Assembly (NCBI RefSeq): GCF_904848625.1
Contig: NZ_CAJHCP010000009.1
Location: 327,525 to 391,524 of the forward strand
DNA length: 64,000 nucleotides
Direction: 5' to 3'
Source: Paraburkholderia metrosideri
Lineage (GTDB): Bacteria; Pseudomonadota; Gammaproteobacteria; Burkholderiales; Burkholderiaceae
Shown piece after piece: positions 48,164-55,799 of the stretch (positions are counted from its first letter, which is position 1; each line of letters begins with the position of its first letter). The position numbers were made by a program, and so were the translations under genes. A model generated the notes under the pieces. The model was not told where the DNA came from and made no database searches. It saw only the letters and a list, made by a program, of their open reading frames with translations.

Positions 48164-49220
48164 TCCGGCACCGCTTGGCAGGAAGCTTCGCGTGGGGCTG
48201 ATCGGCGCGGGTTCGTGGGCTGTCGCGAATCATCTGCCGGTGCTCAAGGGGCGGCCGGATGTCGAACTGGCGGCGGTGGTGCGGCCCGGCGAGGCAGAAC
48301 TTCGGCAAGTGAAAGAAGCGTTCGGTTTCGAGCACGCTTTCGAAGACTACCGCGCATTGCTCGATTTGCCGGAACTGGACGCGGTGATCGTCGCGTCGCC
48401 GCATCGGCTGCATGCGGAACATGCGAAGGCGGCGTTGCGCCGGGGTTGTCATGTGATGGTCGAGAAGCCGATGGCGACGTCGGCGCAGGAAGCGAACGAA
48501 CTGATCGACGTGGCGAAGCAGGCCGGGCGGCAGATTCTCGTGCCGTATGGCTGGAATTTTCAGCCGTATTTCAGGCGGGCGCATCAACTGGTGAGCGACG
48601 GCCGCATCGGCACGATCCGGCACGTGGTCGCGCAAATGGCCACACCGATTGAAGACCTGATGTCAGGCGGACAGCTTCAGGGCACCGAAAACGAAATGTT
48701 CCGCCCGGAATCGGCCACATGGACGACCAAAGGCAGCGGCGGATACGGCTGGGGTCAACTGGTGCATCTGCTGGGCGGGATGTTCTACGTGACCGGCCTC
48801 GCGCCGCGCGAAGTGTTCGCCACGCTCGGGCTGTCCGATATCGGCACCGACCTGTACAACGCGCTCGCGGTGCAGTTTTCGTCGGGCGCGACCGGTTCGA
48901 TTTCAGGCTCGGCCTCGTTGCCGCCTGGCTCGCCGTTCCAGGTGGATATCCGTCTGTTCGGCACGGAGGGTTGCCTGCTGCTCGACGTGGAGCGTGAGCG
49001 CTTATGGCTGCGCCGCGTCGACGGCGACGATGAAGAGATGGACGTCGCCGCGGGATCGGGTGCTTACACCTGCGAGGCGCCGGTCAACGCGTTCGTCGAT
49101 CTGTGCCTCGGCAAGCCTGTCGAGAATTGCGGTTCGGGCCTGGTCGGCATGCGTTCGGTGCAGGTCGTCGAGGCCATGTTGAAGTCCGCTGAGTCGAGGC
49201 GTCCCGTCTTGTTAGACTAA
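48156..49220 (+). CDS. Gfo/Idh/MocA family oxidoreductase
   Basis: 354 residues. Rossmann motif GLIGAGSWAVANH, then VIVASPHRLHAEHAKAALRRG and the catalytic HVMVEKPMAT (EKP motif), with a C-terminal alpha/beta substrate domain (GSGGYGWGQLVHLLGG). These enzymes oxidise a sugar or inositol hydroxyl using NAD(P). Start at 48156 inside the RbsD stop region. It would take the sugar to a keto sugar or lactone, feeding a lactonase-like protein encoded in the second unit. Confidence 0.9.
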   Translation: MNNPAPLGRKLRVGLIGAGSWAVANHLPVLKGRPDVELAAVVRPGEAELRQVKEAFGFEHAFEDYRALLDLPELDAVIVASPHRLHAEHAKAALRRGCHVMVEKPMATSAQEANELIDVAKQAGRQILVPYGWNFQPYFRRAHQLVSDGRIGTIRHVVAQMATPIEDLMSGGQLQGTENEMFRPESATWTTKGSGGYGWGQLVHLLGGMFYVTGLAPREVFATLGLSDIGTDLYNALAVQFSSGATGSISGSASLPPGSPFQVDIRLFGTEGCLLLDVERERLWLRRVDGDDEEMDVAAGSGAYTCEAPVNAFVDLCLGKPVENCGSGLVGMRSVQVVEAMLKSAESRRPVLLD

Positions 49221-49246
49221 CGGGTAGCACGTAACAAGCTCTCGTT

Positions 49247-50281
49247 ATGAAAACAAAAAATCCCCAGAAAGAAAGCCGCTCCACTGGCACGGTCACGATG
49301 CTCGACGTGGCCGAGTACGCCGGTGTGTCGGCGCAAACTGTTTCGCGTGTCGTTTCCAATTCGTCGCTGGTGACCGACAAGACGCGGCGCCGCGTCGAAG
49401 AGGCGATTCAGGCGCTGCGCTATATCCCGAACGAGGCGGCGCGCAGTCTCGCTTCTGCTTCGAGCCGGGTGGTGGCCGTCATTATTCCGACGCTGTCGAG
49501 CACCGCGTTCGCGGCCGAAGTGAAGAGTGTGATCGATACGCTCGAGCCGCATAAGATCTCGGTGATCATCGGCAATACCGAGTACTCGCAGGAACGCGAA
49601 GAGGCGATTGTTCAAAGCCTGCTCGAACGTCGTCCCATGGGCGTGATACTCACGGGTCTTCAACATAGCGCGAAGGTGCGTTCGCTGCTGCAGGAAAGCG
49701 GCGTGGCGGTTATCGAAACCTGGGACACGGATGGCGAGCCGATCGACATGGCCGTCGGTTTCTCGAATTTCACGGCCGGTTACGACGTGGGCAAACTGTT
49801 GTGCGGACGGGGCGCAAAACAGATCGCCTTCGTCGGCGGCGCGAGCACGCAGGACTCGCGTGCGCAGAGCCGCTATCTCGGTCTGTGCAAAGCCGTGAAA
49901 GAAGCGAAACTGCCCGCTGTTCTGCGCGTGGAGTTGCAATTGCCAATGAACGCCAGCGACGGCGTGCGCGGTCTGGATGAAGTGCTGCGCGACGCACCCA
50001 TGACCGATGCGATCTTTTTCTCCGCCGACACGATGGCGCTGGCAGCGATCCTCGAATGCAACCGGCGCGGCATCAAGGTGCCTGAACAGCTTGCCATCTG
50101 CGGGTTCGGCGACTATGAACTGGCGGCCATGATCACGCCGTCTCTGACCACGGTCAGAACCAAGCCCGACGAAATGGGCGCGACGGCCGCACAGATGCTG
50201 CTCGCACGCATCAACGAAGTCGAAGATGCCGCCACCAAGATTGTGTTGACGCATCAACTCGTGCGACGCGGTAGCGCCTGA
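49247..50281 (+). CDS. LacI family transcriptional regulator
   Basis: 344 residues. HTH at residues 18-37 (MLDVAEYAGVSAQTVSRVVS), hinge NEAARSLASASSRVVAVIIP, then a periplasmic-binding-like domain. It begins 26 bp after the dehydrogenase stop, so it is read through from the first operon and would auto-regulate. Likely binds both 43945-43974 and the 54-bp palindrome at 50475. Inducer unknown. Confidence 0.93.
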   Translation: MKTKNPQKESRSTGTVTMLDVAEYAGVSAQTVSRVVSNSSLVTDKTRRRVEEAIQALRYIPNEAARSLASASSRVVAVIIPTLSSTAFAAEVKSVIDTLEPHKISVIIGNTEYSQEREEAIVQSLLERRPMGVILTGLQHSAKVRSLLQESGVAVIETWDTDGEPIDMAVGFSNFTAGYDVGKLLCGRGAKQIAFVGGASTQDSRAQSRYLGLCKAVKEAKLPAVLRVELQLPMNASDGVRGLDEVLRDAPMTDAIFFSADTMALAAILECNRRGIKVPEQLAICGFGDYELAAMITPSLTTVRTKPDEMGATAAQMLLARINEVEDAATKIVLTHQLVRRGSA

Positions 50282-50313
50282 CAGGGCGCTCCGAAGGTTC
50301 TGATGAAACGGGA

Positions 50314-50332
50314 GCCCGGTCAGAAACCGGGC
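50314..50332 (+). terminator. Weak hairpin after the LacI gene
   Basis: GCCCGGT and ACCGGGC pair over a 5-nt loop 32 bp after the stop. No T run, so termination may be incomplete. Confidence 0.45.
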
Positions 50333-50472
50333 GCTTGCATCCCTCTCTGTACTGGTGCGCCACCCGGCGCGTGCCATTCCACGCGATAAACGCCTGTTTT
50401 CCCTGCATTTCCGCGATCCCGGCGGCCTGATCCGTTTCGCGAAACCCCGTAAAAACCCCTGGCAACCAACCT

Positions 50473-50502
50473 TTGACCCTGAGTGATTGTTTGCGCTAAC
50501 AT
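50473..50502 (+). promoter_or_regulatory. Promoter of the CoA-transferase operon
   Basis: TTGACC (50473-50478), 18-bp spacer, TAACAT (50497-50502). Same spacing and same ATTGTTTGCG block at spacer positions 8-17 as the promoter at 43945. It lies inside the palindrome below, so repressor binding would block it. Confidence 0.75.
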
Positions 50503-50528
50503 GTTATCGCAAACAATCACTCAGGGTC
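50475..50528. promoter_or_regulatory. 54-bp near-perfect palindrome, LacI-type operator
   Basis: Arms GACCCTGAGTGATTGTTTGC-G and its reverse complement (21 bp each, 50475-50495 and 50508-50528) flank C-TAACATGTTA-T; the inner 10 bp is itself a palindrome. Only one base pair (50496/50507) breaks the symmetry, so 26 of 27 pairs match. It ends 9 bp before the CoA-transferase start. Such length exceeds a single LacI dimer site. Confidence 0.8.
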
Positions 50529-50537
50529 CTGTCTCTC

Positions 50538-51749
50538 ATGTCTCAACAAGCTGCCAAATCAATCCTCTCCGGTTACAAGGTGGTCGACTGTACGATTGCC
50601 ATGGCCGGTCCGTTTGCTACCCAACGTCTTGGAGACCTCGGCGCAGACGTCATCAAGGTCGAGCCGCTCGACGGCGAGTGGCAACGTCATACGCCGGCGG
50701 GCGGCGCGACGGGCAACAGGATCAACGCGTCGTTTCTTTCGCTGAATCGCAACAAGCGCTCGCTGGCCGTCGATCTGAAGAACGACGCGGGACGCGCCGT
50801 GCTGTTCGATCTCGTGAAGTCGGCGGATGTATTCGTGCAGAACTATCGGCCCGGCGTGGCGAAGCGCCTGGGTGTGGACTACGAATCGCTGTCGAAGTTG
50901 AACCCATCGCTTGTCTACGTGTCGATGTCGGGTTATGGCGAAGACGGTCCTTATGCGCACCGTCCGGGGCAGGACTTGCTGCTGCAGGGCATGTCCGGGG
51001 CGATGCTGTCGACCGGCCGTGCGGGTGATGCTCCGTCTCCGGCCGGTCAGTATCTGGTCGACGCGGTCGCCGCGTCGACGGCTTTCGAAGCGGTGATCGC
51101 GGCGCTGTTGCATCGCGAACGAACCGGCGAAGGCCAACTCGTGACCGTCAATATGCTCGACGCGATTACGACGCTGCAAATGCAGGAACTGTCCGTGTAC
51201 ATGCAAGGCGGGCTGCCGCAGAAGCGCTCGGCCGAGCCGCATGCGCACGTCTACATCCGCGCGCCGTACGGTGCGTTCGCCACTGTCGATGGCTTTGTTA
51301 TCGTCGCGATGCCTTCGTTGAAGACCTTTGGTGAAGTGATCGGCGAGCCGAGTTTCGTCGGCATGAACGATACGACCGATCCGTGGACGCATCGCGACGA
51401 GATCTACGCGCGCACGCGTGAACGGCTGGCTACCCGTGCCACCGCCGAGTGGCTCGCGGCCTTCGACGCCAACGGTATCTGGGCCGGTCCGGTATATGGC
51501 TACGAGCAGTTGCTCAACGACCCGCAAATCCAGCACAACGGCACCTTCGTCGAATACGATCATTCGAGCGAAGGGCGCGTGAAGGCGCCGGGCTTTCCGT
51601 ACAAGTTCTCGAAAACCCCGGCGTCTGTGCGCATCGGTGCGCCTCAGGTGGGCGAGCATACCCGCTCGGTGTTGCAGGAACTGGGCTACGACGAGACGGC
51701 GATCGACGCGCTGCTGCGCGATCGTGTCATCAACGAGACGGCGGCCTGA
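50538..51749 (+). CDS. Class III (CaiB/BaiF) CoA-transferase
   Basis: 403 residues. Family signs: VVDCTIAMAGPFATQRLGDL at the start, GADVIKVE, then NRNKRSLAVDLK and SMSGYGEDGPYAHRPGQD; the conserved Asp of the class is in VTVNMLDAITT. It moves CoA between a thioester and a free acid. Start set at 50538 (MSQQAAKS), since a longer frame from 50487 runs through the operator. First gene of the second unit; a solute-binding-like gene follows with no gap (TGA-ATG). Confidence 0.92.
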   Translation: MSQQAAKSILSGYKVVDCTIAMAGPFATQRLGDLGADVIKVEPLDGEWQRHTPAGGATGNRINASFLSLNRNKRSLAVDLKNDAGRAVLFDLVKSADVFVQNYRPGVAKRLGVDYESLSKLNPSLVYVSMSGYGEDGPYAHRPGQDLLLQGMSGAMLSTGRAGDAPSPAGQYLVDAVAASTAFEAVIAALLHRERTGEGQLVTVNMLDAITTLQMQELSVYMQGGLPQKRSAEPHAHVYIRAPYGAFATVDGFVIVAMPSLKTFGEVIGEPSFVGMNDTTDPWTHRDEIYARTRERLATRATAEWLAAFDANGIWAGPVYGYEQLLNDPQIQHNGTFVEYDHSSEGRVKAPGFPYKFSKTPASVRIGAPQVGEHTRSVLQELGYDETAIDALLRDRVINETAA

Positions 51750-52889
51750 ATGGCTCGGTCCAGCATCCGCGGTCTGACATGGGACCATCCGCGAGGCTTT
51801 GCCGCGCTCGATGCCGCTTCGGCATTGCCCGAAGCGGCGCGTCTCAACCTGCAGTGGCAAACGCAATCGCTGGAGGGTTTCGAATCGCACCCTATCGGCG
51901 AGTTATGCGAACAATACGATCTGGTCGTGCTGGATCATCCGCATGTCGGCGAAGCGGTCGAGGCCGGATGCCTCTGGCCGCTGGAGGAACTGTTCTCCGC
52001 GCAGGAGTTGCAAGGCTGGGCCGCGCAATCGGTTGGCGCGAGTTATGAGTCGTACGCGTGGCAGGGCAAGCAGTGGGCTTTGCCTCTCGATGCCGCCACT
52101 CAGGTAGCCGCTGCACGCGCCGATCTGATCGACGGAGCATTGCCGGTCAGTTGGGCCGATGTGGTGGGTCTGTCGAGCGACGGCGGCGTCTGTTTGTCTA
52201 TCGGCGGTCCGCACGCGATGCTGAGTTTCTGTTCGATGATGACGGCTTTTGGCAGCCCGCCTGAAGTGGAGCGCAGCGCCGCGCATTTCGTCGATGAAGC
52301 GACCGCGCTCGAGGTGCTCGACGTCATGGCGACACTGGTCGGCCGCATGACTCCGGCGACTCACACGCTCAATCCGATCCAGATGCTCGAATTCATGATC
52401 CGTAACGACGAAGTGCGTTTCTGTCCGCTGATTTATGGCTACGTCAATTACGCGACGCGCACTAACGAGCGCGCACCGGTGAGGTTCCTGGATGTGCCCG
52501 TTGCCAAGCCCGCTAGCCGTCACGGTTCGACGCTGGGCGGCACGGGCATTGCGCTGAGCCGACGCTCGAAGCCATCGCGCGAATTGCTCGATCATCTGCG
52601 GTTCCTGATGTCGGAGGGTACGCAGGTCGACTTCATTCCTGCGCATCACGGCCAGCCGAGTCATCGAGCGGCATGGACGCACGCGGGCGTGAACGATGTC
52701 TCCGGTAACTTCTACCGCAATACGCTGACGACCATCGAACAGGCGTATGTCCGGCCTCGCTACTCGGGCTATATCGCTTTCCAGACGCATGCGTCGTCCG
52801 CGATCCGTGCGGCGCTGGTGGACGGTACGTCGCATCGTCAACTGATAGCGGCGTTGAATTCGGGTTTTAAACAGCAGTCGGTCAGGTGA
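51750..52889 (+). CDS. Solute-binding-protein-like protein without signal peptide
   Basis: 379 residues resembling a family 1 extracellular solute-binding protein in layout: LVVLDHPHVGEAVEAGCLWPLEE, SYAWQGKQWALPLDAATQVAAAR, TLGGTGIALSRRSKPSRELL, with later PRYSGYIAFQ. But the N terminus (MARSSIRGLTWDHPRGFAAL) is polar and begins directly in the fold; there is no signal peptide or lipobox. It abuts the CoA-transferase with no gap. It may be a cytoplasmic ligand-binding protein or partner of the transferase, by inference. Confidence 0.75.
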   Translation: MARSSIRGLTWDHPRGFAALDAASALPEAARLNLQWQTQSLEGFESHPIGELCEQYDLVVLDHPHVGEAVEAGCLWPLEELFSAQELQGWAAQSVGASYESYAWQGKQWALPLDAATQVAAARADLIDGALPVSWADVVGLSSDGGVCLSIGGPHAMLSFCSMMTAFGSPPEVERSAAHFVDEATALEVLDVMATLVGRMTPATHTLNPIQMLEFMIRNDEVRFCPLIYGYVNYATRTNERAPVRFLDVPVAKPASRHGSTLGGTGIALSRRSKPSRELLDHLRFLMSEGTQVDFIPAHHGQPSHRAAWTHAGVNDVSGNFYRNTLTTIEQAYVRPRYSGYIAFQTHASSAIRAALVDGTSHRQLIAALNSGFKQQSVR

Positions 52890-52901
52890 AACAACCATTC
52901 C

Positions 52902-52920
52902 CACTTCGCGTTGCGAAGTG
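52902..52920 (+). other. Hairpin in the intergenic leader of the MHS carrier gene
   Basis: CACTTCGC, loop GTT, GCGAAGTG: an 8-bp perfect stem between the binding-like gene and the carrier gene. Could stabilise or punctuate the message; there is no T run. Confidence 0.4.
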
Positions 52921-52994
52921 ATGAAATCGAGCACCCGATAACACGCCGGCCATCAAGAGCCGCGCACGTCCGACCTTCGGGTCAGGAGGAGACT

Positions 52995-54368
52995 ATGACG
53001 CAGGGGAATTCTTCGCTGCCCGGCAATACACGGCTCGATGTCGAGCCGCGCGTTGCGGGAAAAGCTCATTCGCATGCCGCACCGAAGGTCGATGCGCGCA
53101 GTTTGCGCAATGCGACCGTGTCGGCGGTGATCGGCACGGCGCTCGAATGGTACGACTTTTACATCTATGCGACTGCTGCTGCGCTGATTTTCAACAAGCT
53201 GTTTTTCCCCTCGCTGTCGTCTTCGGCGGGCACGCTGGCGGCTTTCGGCACCTACGCGGTCGGGTTTCTCGCGCGGCCTATAGGGGGCGTCGTATTCGGC
53301 CGGGCAGGAGATCTGTACGGTCGCAAGAAAGTGCTGGTTATCACGCTGGTGCTGATGGGAAGCGCGACGATGGCCATCGGCTTCATGCCGACTTATGCGT
53401 CCATCGGCATGGCTGCGCCGATCGGGCTGATCGTATTGCGTATTCTTCAGGGGCTCGCCGCTGGCGCGGAATACGGCGGTGCGGTCACCCTGGCCGCCGA
53501 GTGTGCGCCCGCGAGCAAGCGAGGCTTCTACGCCAGTCTCCCCACGCTCGGTGTATGTCTCGGCACGTTGCTCTCGGCGGGCGTGTTCTTCATCGTCAAC
53601 AACCTGATGAGCGAGGCCGACTTTCTCGGCTACGGGTGGCGCATTCCGTTTCTGCTGAGCGTATTCGCGATTGCCGCGGGTGCCTATATCCGCAGACAGG
53701 TCAACGAATCGCCGGTGTTCGAGCAACTCAAGAAAGAGAAGAATGTCACGAAGGAACCGCTGAAGGAGATGTTCCGCGAAGCCGGCCCGCGTTTCTGGAT
53801 TGCTTTCGCAGCGCGATTCGCGGAGAACATGTCAGGCTATTTCTTCCAGATCTGGACGCTCGCGTACATCACGAAACAACTCGCCGTGTCGCGCAACATA
53901 GGGCTGGCAGGCGTGCTGCTCGGCGCGAGTCTCGGCATCGTGACGATTCCCTTTTTCGGCTGGCTGTCGGATCGCGTCGGACGTAAGCCGATCTATCTGT
54001 TCGGCTCATTGCTGTTCGGTATTGGCACGTTCCCGTATTTCTGGTTGTTGAACTCAGGTAGCAGCCTGCTCATCATCGCGACCATTGCGATTGCGATCGG
54101 CTTCTCGAACTACGCGATGCTGTCGGTTCAAGGCGCGTACTTCAACGAACTGTTCGGCGCACGTACCCGCTTCACGGCGATTTCTACGGTGCGGGAAGTG
54201 TCGGCGGTATTCGCTGGGGGCATTGCGCCGTTTATCTGTACGGCGTTACTGCAAGCGGGCGGCGGTTCCTATATTCCGGTGGCGATCTACGCCATCGCCA
54301 TGGCGGTGATTACTTCCGTGGGTCTCATTATCGGCCCGGAAACGCGAGGCCGGAATCTCGCGGACTAA
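52995..54368 (+). CDS. MFS transporter, metabolite:H+ symporter (MHS) type
   Basis: 457 residues with 12 predicted helices. GTALEWYDFYIYATAAALIF opens helix 1 (the EWYDF motif of MHS), then RPIGGVVFGRAGDLYGRKKV and LRILQGLAAGAEYGGA. A second loop motif WLSDRVGRKPIYL marks the C half. Start at 52995 behind AGGAGGAG; an earlier in-frame ATG at 52911 gives a non-conserved leader. Probably imports a carboxylic acid, an alternative entry for the same pathway. Confidence 0.92.
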   Translation: MTQGNSSLPGNTRLDVEPRVAGKAHSHAAPKVDARSLRNATVSAVIGTALEWYDFYIYATAAALIFNKLFFPSLSSSAGTLAAFGTYAVGFLARPIGGVVFGRAGDLYGRKKVLVITLVLMGSATMAIGFMPTYASIGMAAPIGLIVLRILQGLAAGAEYGGAVTLAAECAPASKRGFYASLPTLGVCLGTLLSAGVFFIVNNLMSEADFLGYGWRIPFLLSVFAIAAGAYIRRQVNESPVFEQLKKEKNVTKEPLKEMFREAGPRFWIAFAARFAENMSGYFFQIWTLAYITKQLAVSRNIGLAGVLLGASLGIVTIPFFGWLSDRVGRKPIYLFGSLLFGIGTFPYFWLLNSGSSLLIIATIAIAIGFSNYAMLSVQGAYFNELFGARTRFTAISTVREVSAVFAGGIAPFICTALLQAGGGSYIPVAIYAIAMAVITSVGLIIGPETRGRNLAD

Positions 54369-54396
54369 CCACCGGGTCGATCATTCTGGAAAAACC

Positions 54397-54843
54397 ATGC
54401 ATACGACAAGCTTGAACAAGTTCGGGGACCTGAACGAGGGTGACGCGTTCATCACACCGGGCATCACAGTGTCAGAGGCGCAGATTCTGGGCTTCGCGGG
54501 ACTGACGGGCGATTTCATGCCGCATCACACCGACGAGAAATTCGCCACGGATCTCGGCTTTCGCGGGCGGCTCGCGCACGGCCTGCTGGTGCTGGGACTG
54601 GTGGACGGTCTGAAGAACCGGTCATTGATCCAGTTCGACGTGATTGCCGCGCTGAATTGGGACTCGTGGCGTTTCGTCGGCCCGGTGTATGTAGGCGACC
54701 GGATCGACGCCGAGATCACCATCGCGGGCAAACGTCTCACGAAGTCGGGTACGCGGGGCATCGTGACGCTCGACATCAAGGTTCGCAACCAGCACGGCGA
54801 GATCGTTCAGGAAGGCAAAAACCAGCTGATGCTGGCCGCCTGA
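54397..54843 (+). CDS. MaoC family (hot-dog) hydratase
   Basis: 148 residues. The hydratase motif is clear: FAGLTGDFMPHHTDEKFA with catalytic Asp39 and His44, then GRLAHGLLVLGLVDGL, as in R-specific enoyl-CoA hydratases and mesaconyl-CoA/methylthio-type dehydratases. It hydrates or dehydrates a CoA thioester, which the CoA-transferase in the same operon would supply. Ribosome site weak (GGAAAAACC). Gap of 28 bp to the carrier gene. Confidence 0.9.
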   Translation: MHTTSLNKFGDLNEGDAFITPGITVSEAQILGFAGLTGDFMPHHTDEKFATDLGFRGRLAHGLLVLGLVDGLKNRSLIQFDVIAALNWDSWRFVGPVYVGDRIDAEITIAGKRLTKSGTRGIVTLDIKVRNQHGEIVQEGKNQLMLAA

Positions 54844-54903
54844 GCGTTGGCGAGGCGACCGCCGGACCCGTGTGATTTTCCAATCCAACTTGTAGAGGCA
54901 GCG

Positions 54904-55779
54904 ATGGCTTCAGACAACTTCGCTTTTGTCGACGCTCACCACCATCTTTGGGATCTCAGCCAGCTTCACTACGCATGGCTGACCGATAAACCGTTCGAAG
55001 GCCATCCTTCGGGCGACTATTCGGCGATTAAGCGCAATTACGTGGTGTCCGATCTCAAGGCCACCGGTGCACCGGTCAATCTGATCAAGTCAGTCCATAT
55101 CGAAACCGCGGACGGCGAGGGCGACCCGGTTCGCGAAACAGCGTGGCTGCAAAGCGTGGCCGACAAGGACGGGTTTCCCAACGCGATCATCGCGCGGGGC
55201 GAACTGATGGATGCGAACAATGAACAGCAACTGGATCGCCACCTCGAGTACGCGAATTTTCGCGGCGTCCGGATGCTGACGTTTTATGGGCCGGACATTC
55301 TGAACGATACCGCCTTTCTGCGTGGTTTCGAAGGCCTGCGCAAACGCGATCTCGTATTCGACATGGACGCGGACATTGCGCACACCGACAAAGTACTTAA
55401 GCTGGCAAAGCAATTCCCGGATGTGCGGATCATCCTCGGCCATTGCGGCTTTCCGAAACAGCGCAGCGTGGAGTACTTTCATGCGTGGTGCAAGGGAATG
55501 AAGGCGATCTCGCAGGCGCCGAACATTGCCTGCAAGCTCTCGGGGCTACTCATGGTGGACCACGACTGGTCGACTGGATCGATTACGCCGTGGATCGAGA
55601 AATGTATCGAGTTCTTCGGTGTCGAGCGCTGCATGTTCGGCACGAACTGGCCGCTCGACGGGCTTTACGCTGACTACGCCACGCTGGTGAACGCCTATCG
55701 AACGATCGTGACCGACTTCACCGTCGACGAAAAGAAAGCCCTGTTCCAGCGCTCGGCGGAAACCTGGTACCACATTTGA
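54904..55779 (+). CDS. Amidohydrolase_2 (COG3618-type, lactonase-like)
   Basis: 291 residues, TIM-barrel metal hydrolase: DAHHHLWD at residues 10-17, ILGHCGFPKQRS with a metal-binding His, and MFGTNWPLD with the catalytic Asp. COG3618 members include L-fuconolactonase and 4-sulfomuconolactone or pyrone hydrolases, so a ring-opening of a lactone is likely. Start at 54904 (AGGCAGCG upstream). Fits downstream of the Gfo/Idh dehydrogenase if that makes a lactone. Confidence 0.88.
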   Translation: MASDNFAFVDAHHHLWDLSQLHYAWLTDKPFEGHPSGDYSAIKRNYVVSDLKATGAPVNLIKSVHIETADGEGDPVRETAWLQSVADKDGFPNAIIARGELMDANNEQQLDRHLEYANFRGVRMLTFYGPDILNDTAFLRGFEGLRKRDLVFDMDADIAHTDKVLKLAKQFPDVRIILGHCGFPKQRSVEYFHAWCKGMKAISQAPNIACKLSGLLMVDHDWSTGSITPWIEKCIEFFGVERCMFGTNWPLDGLYADYATLVNAYRTIVTDFTVDEKKALFQRSAETWYHI

Positions 55780-55799
55780 TCCCGACCGGCGATGCACCC

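Noticed and set aside
50487..50537. Extended N terminus of the CoA-transferase
   Set aside because: The extra 17 codons are the palindromic operator; the family starts at 50538.
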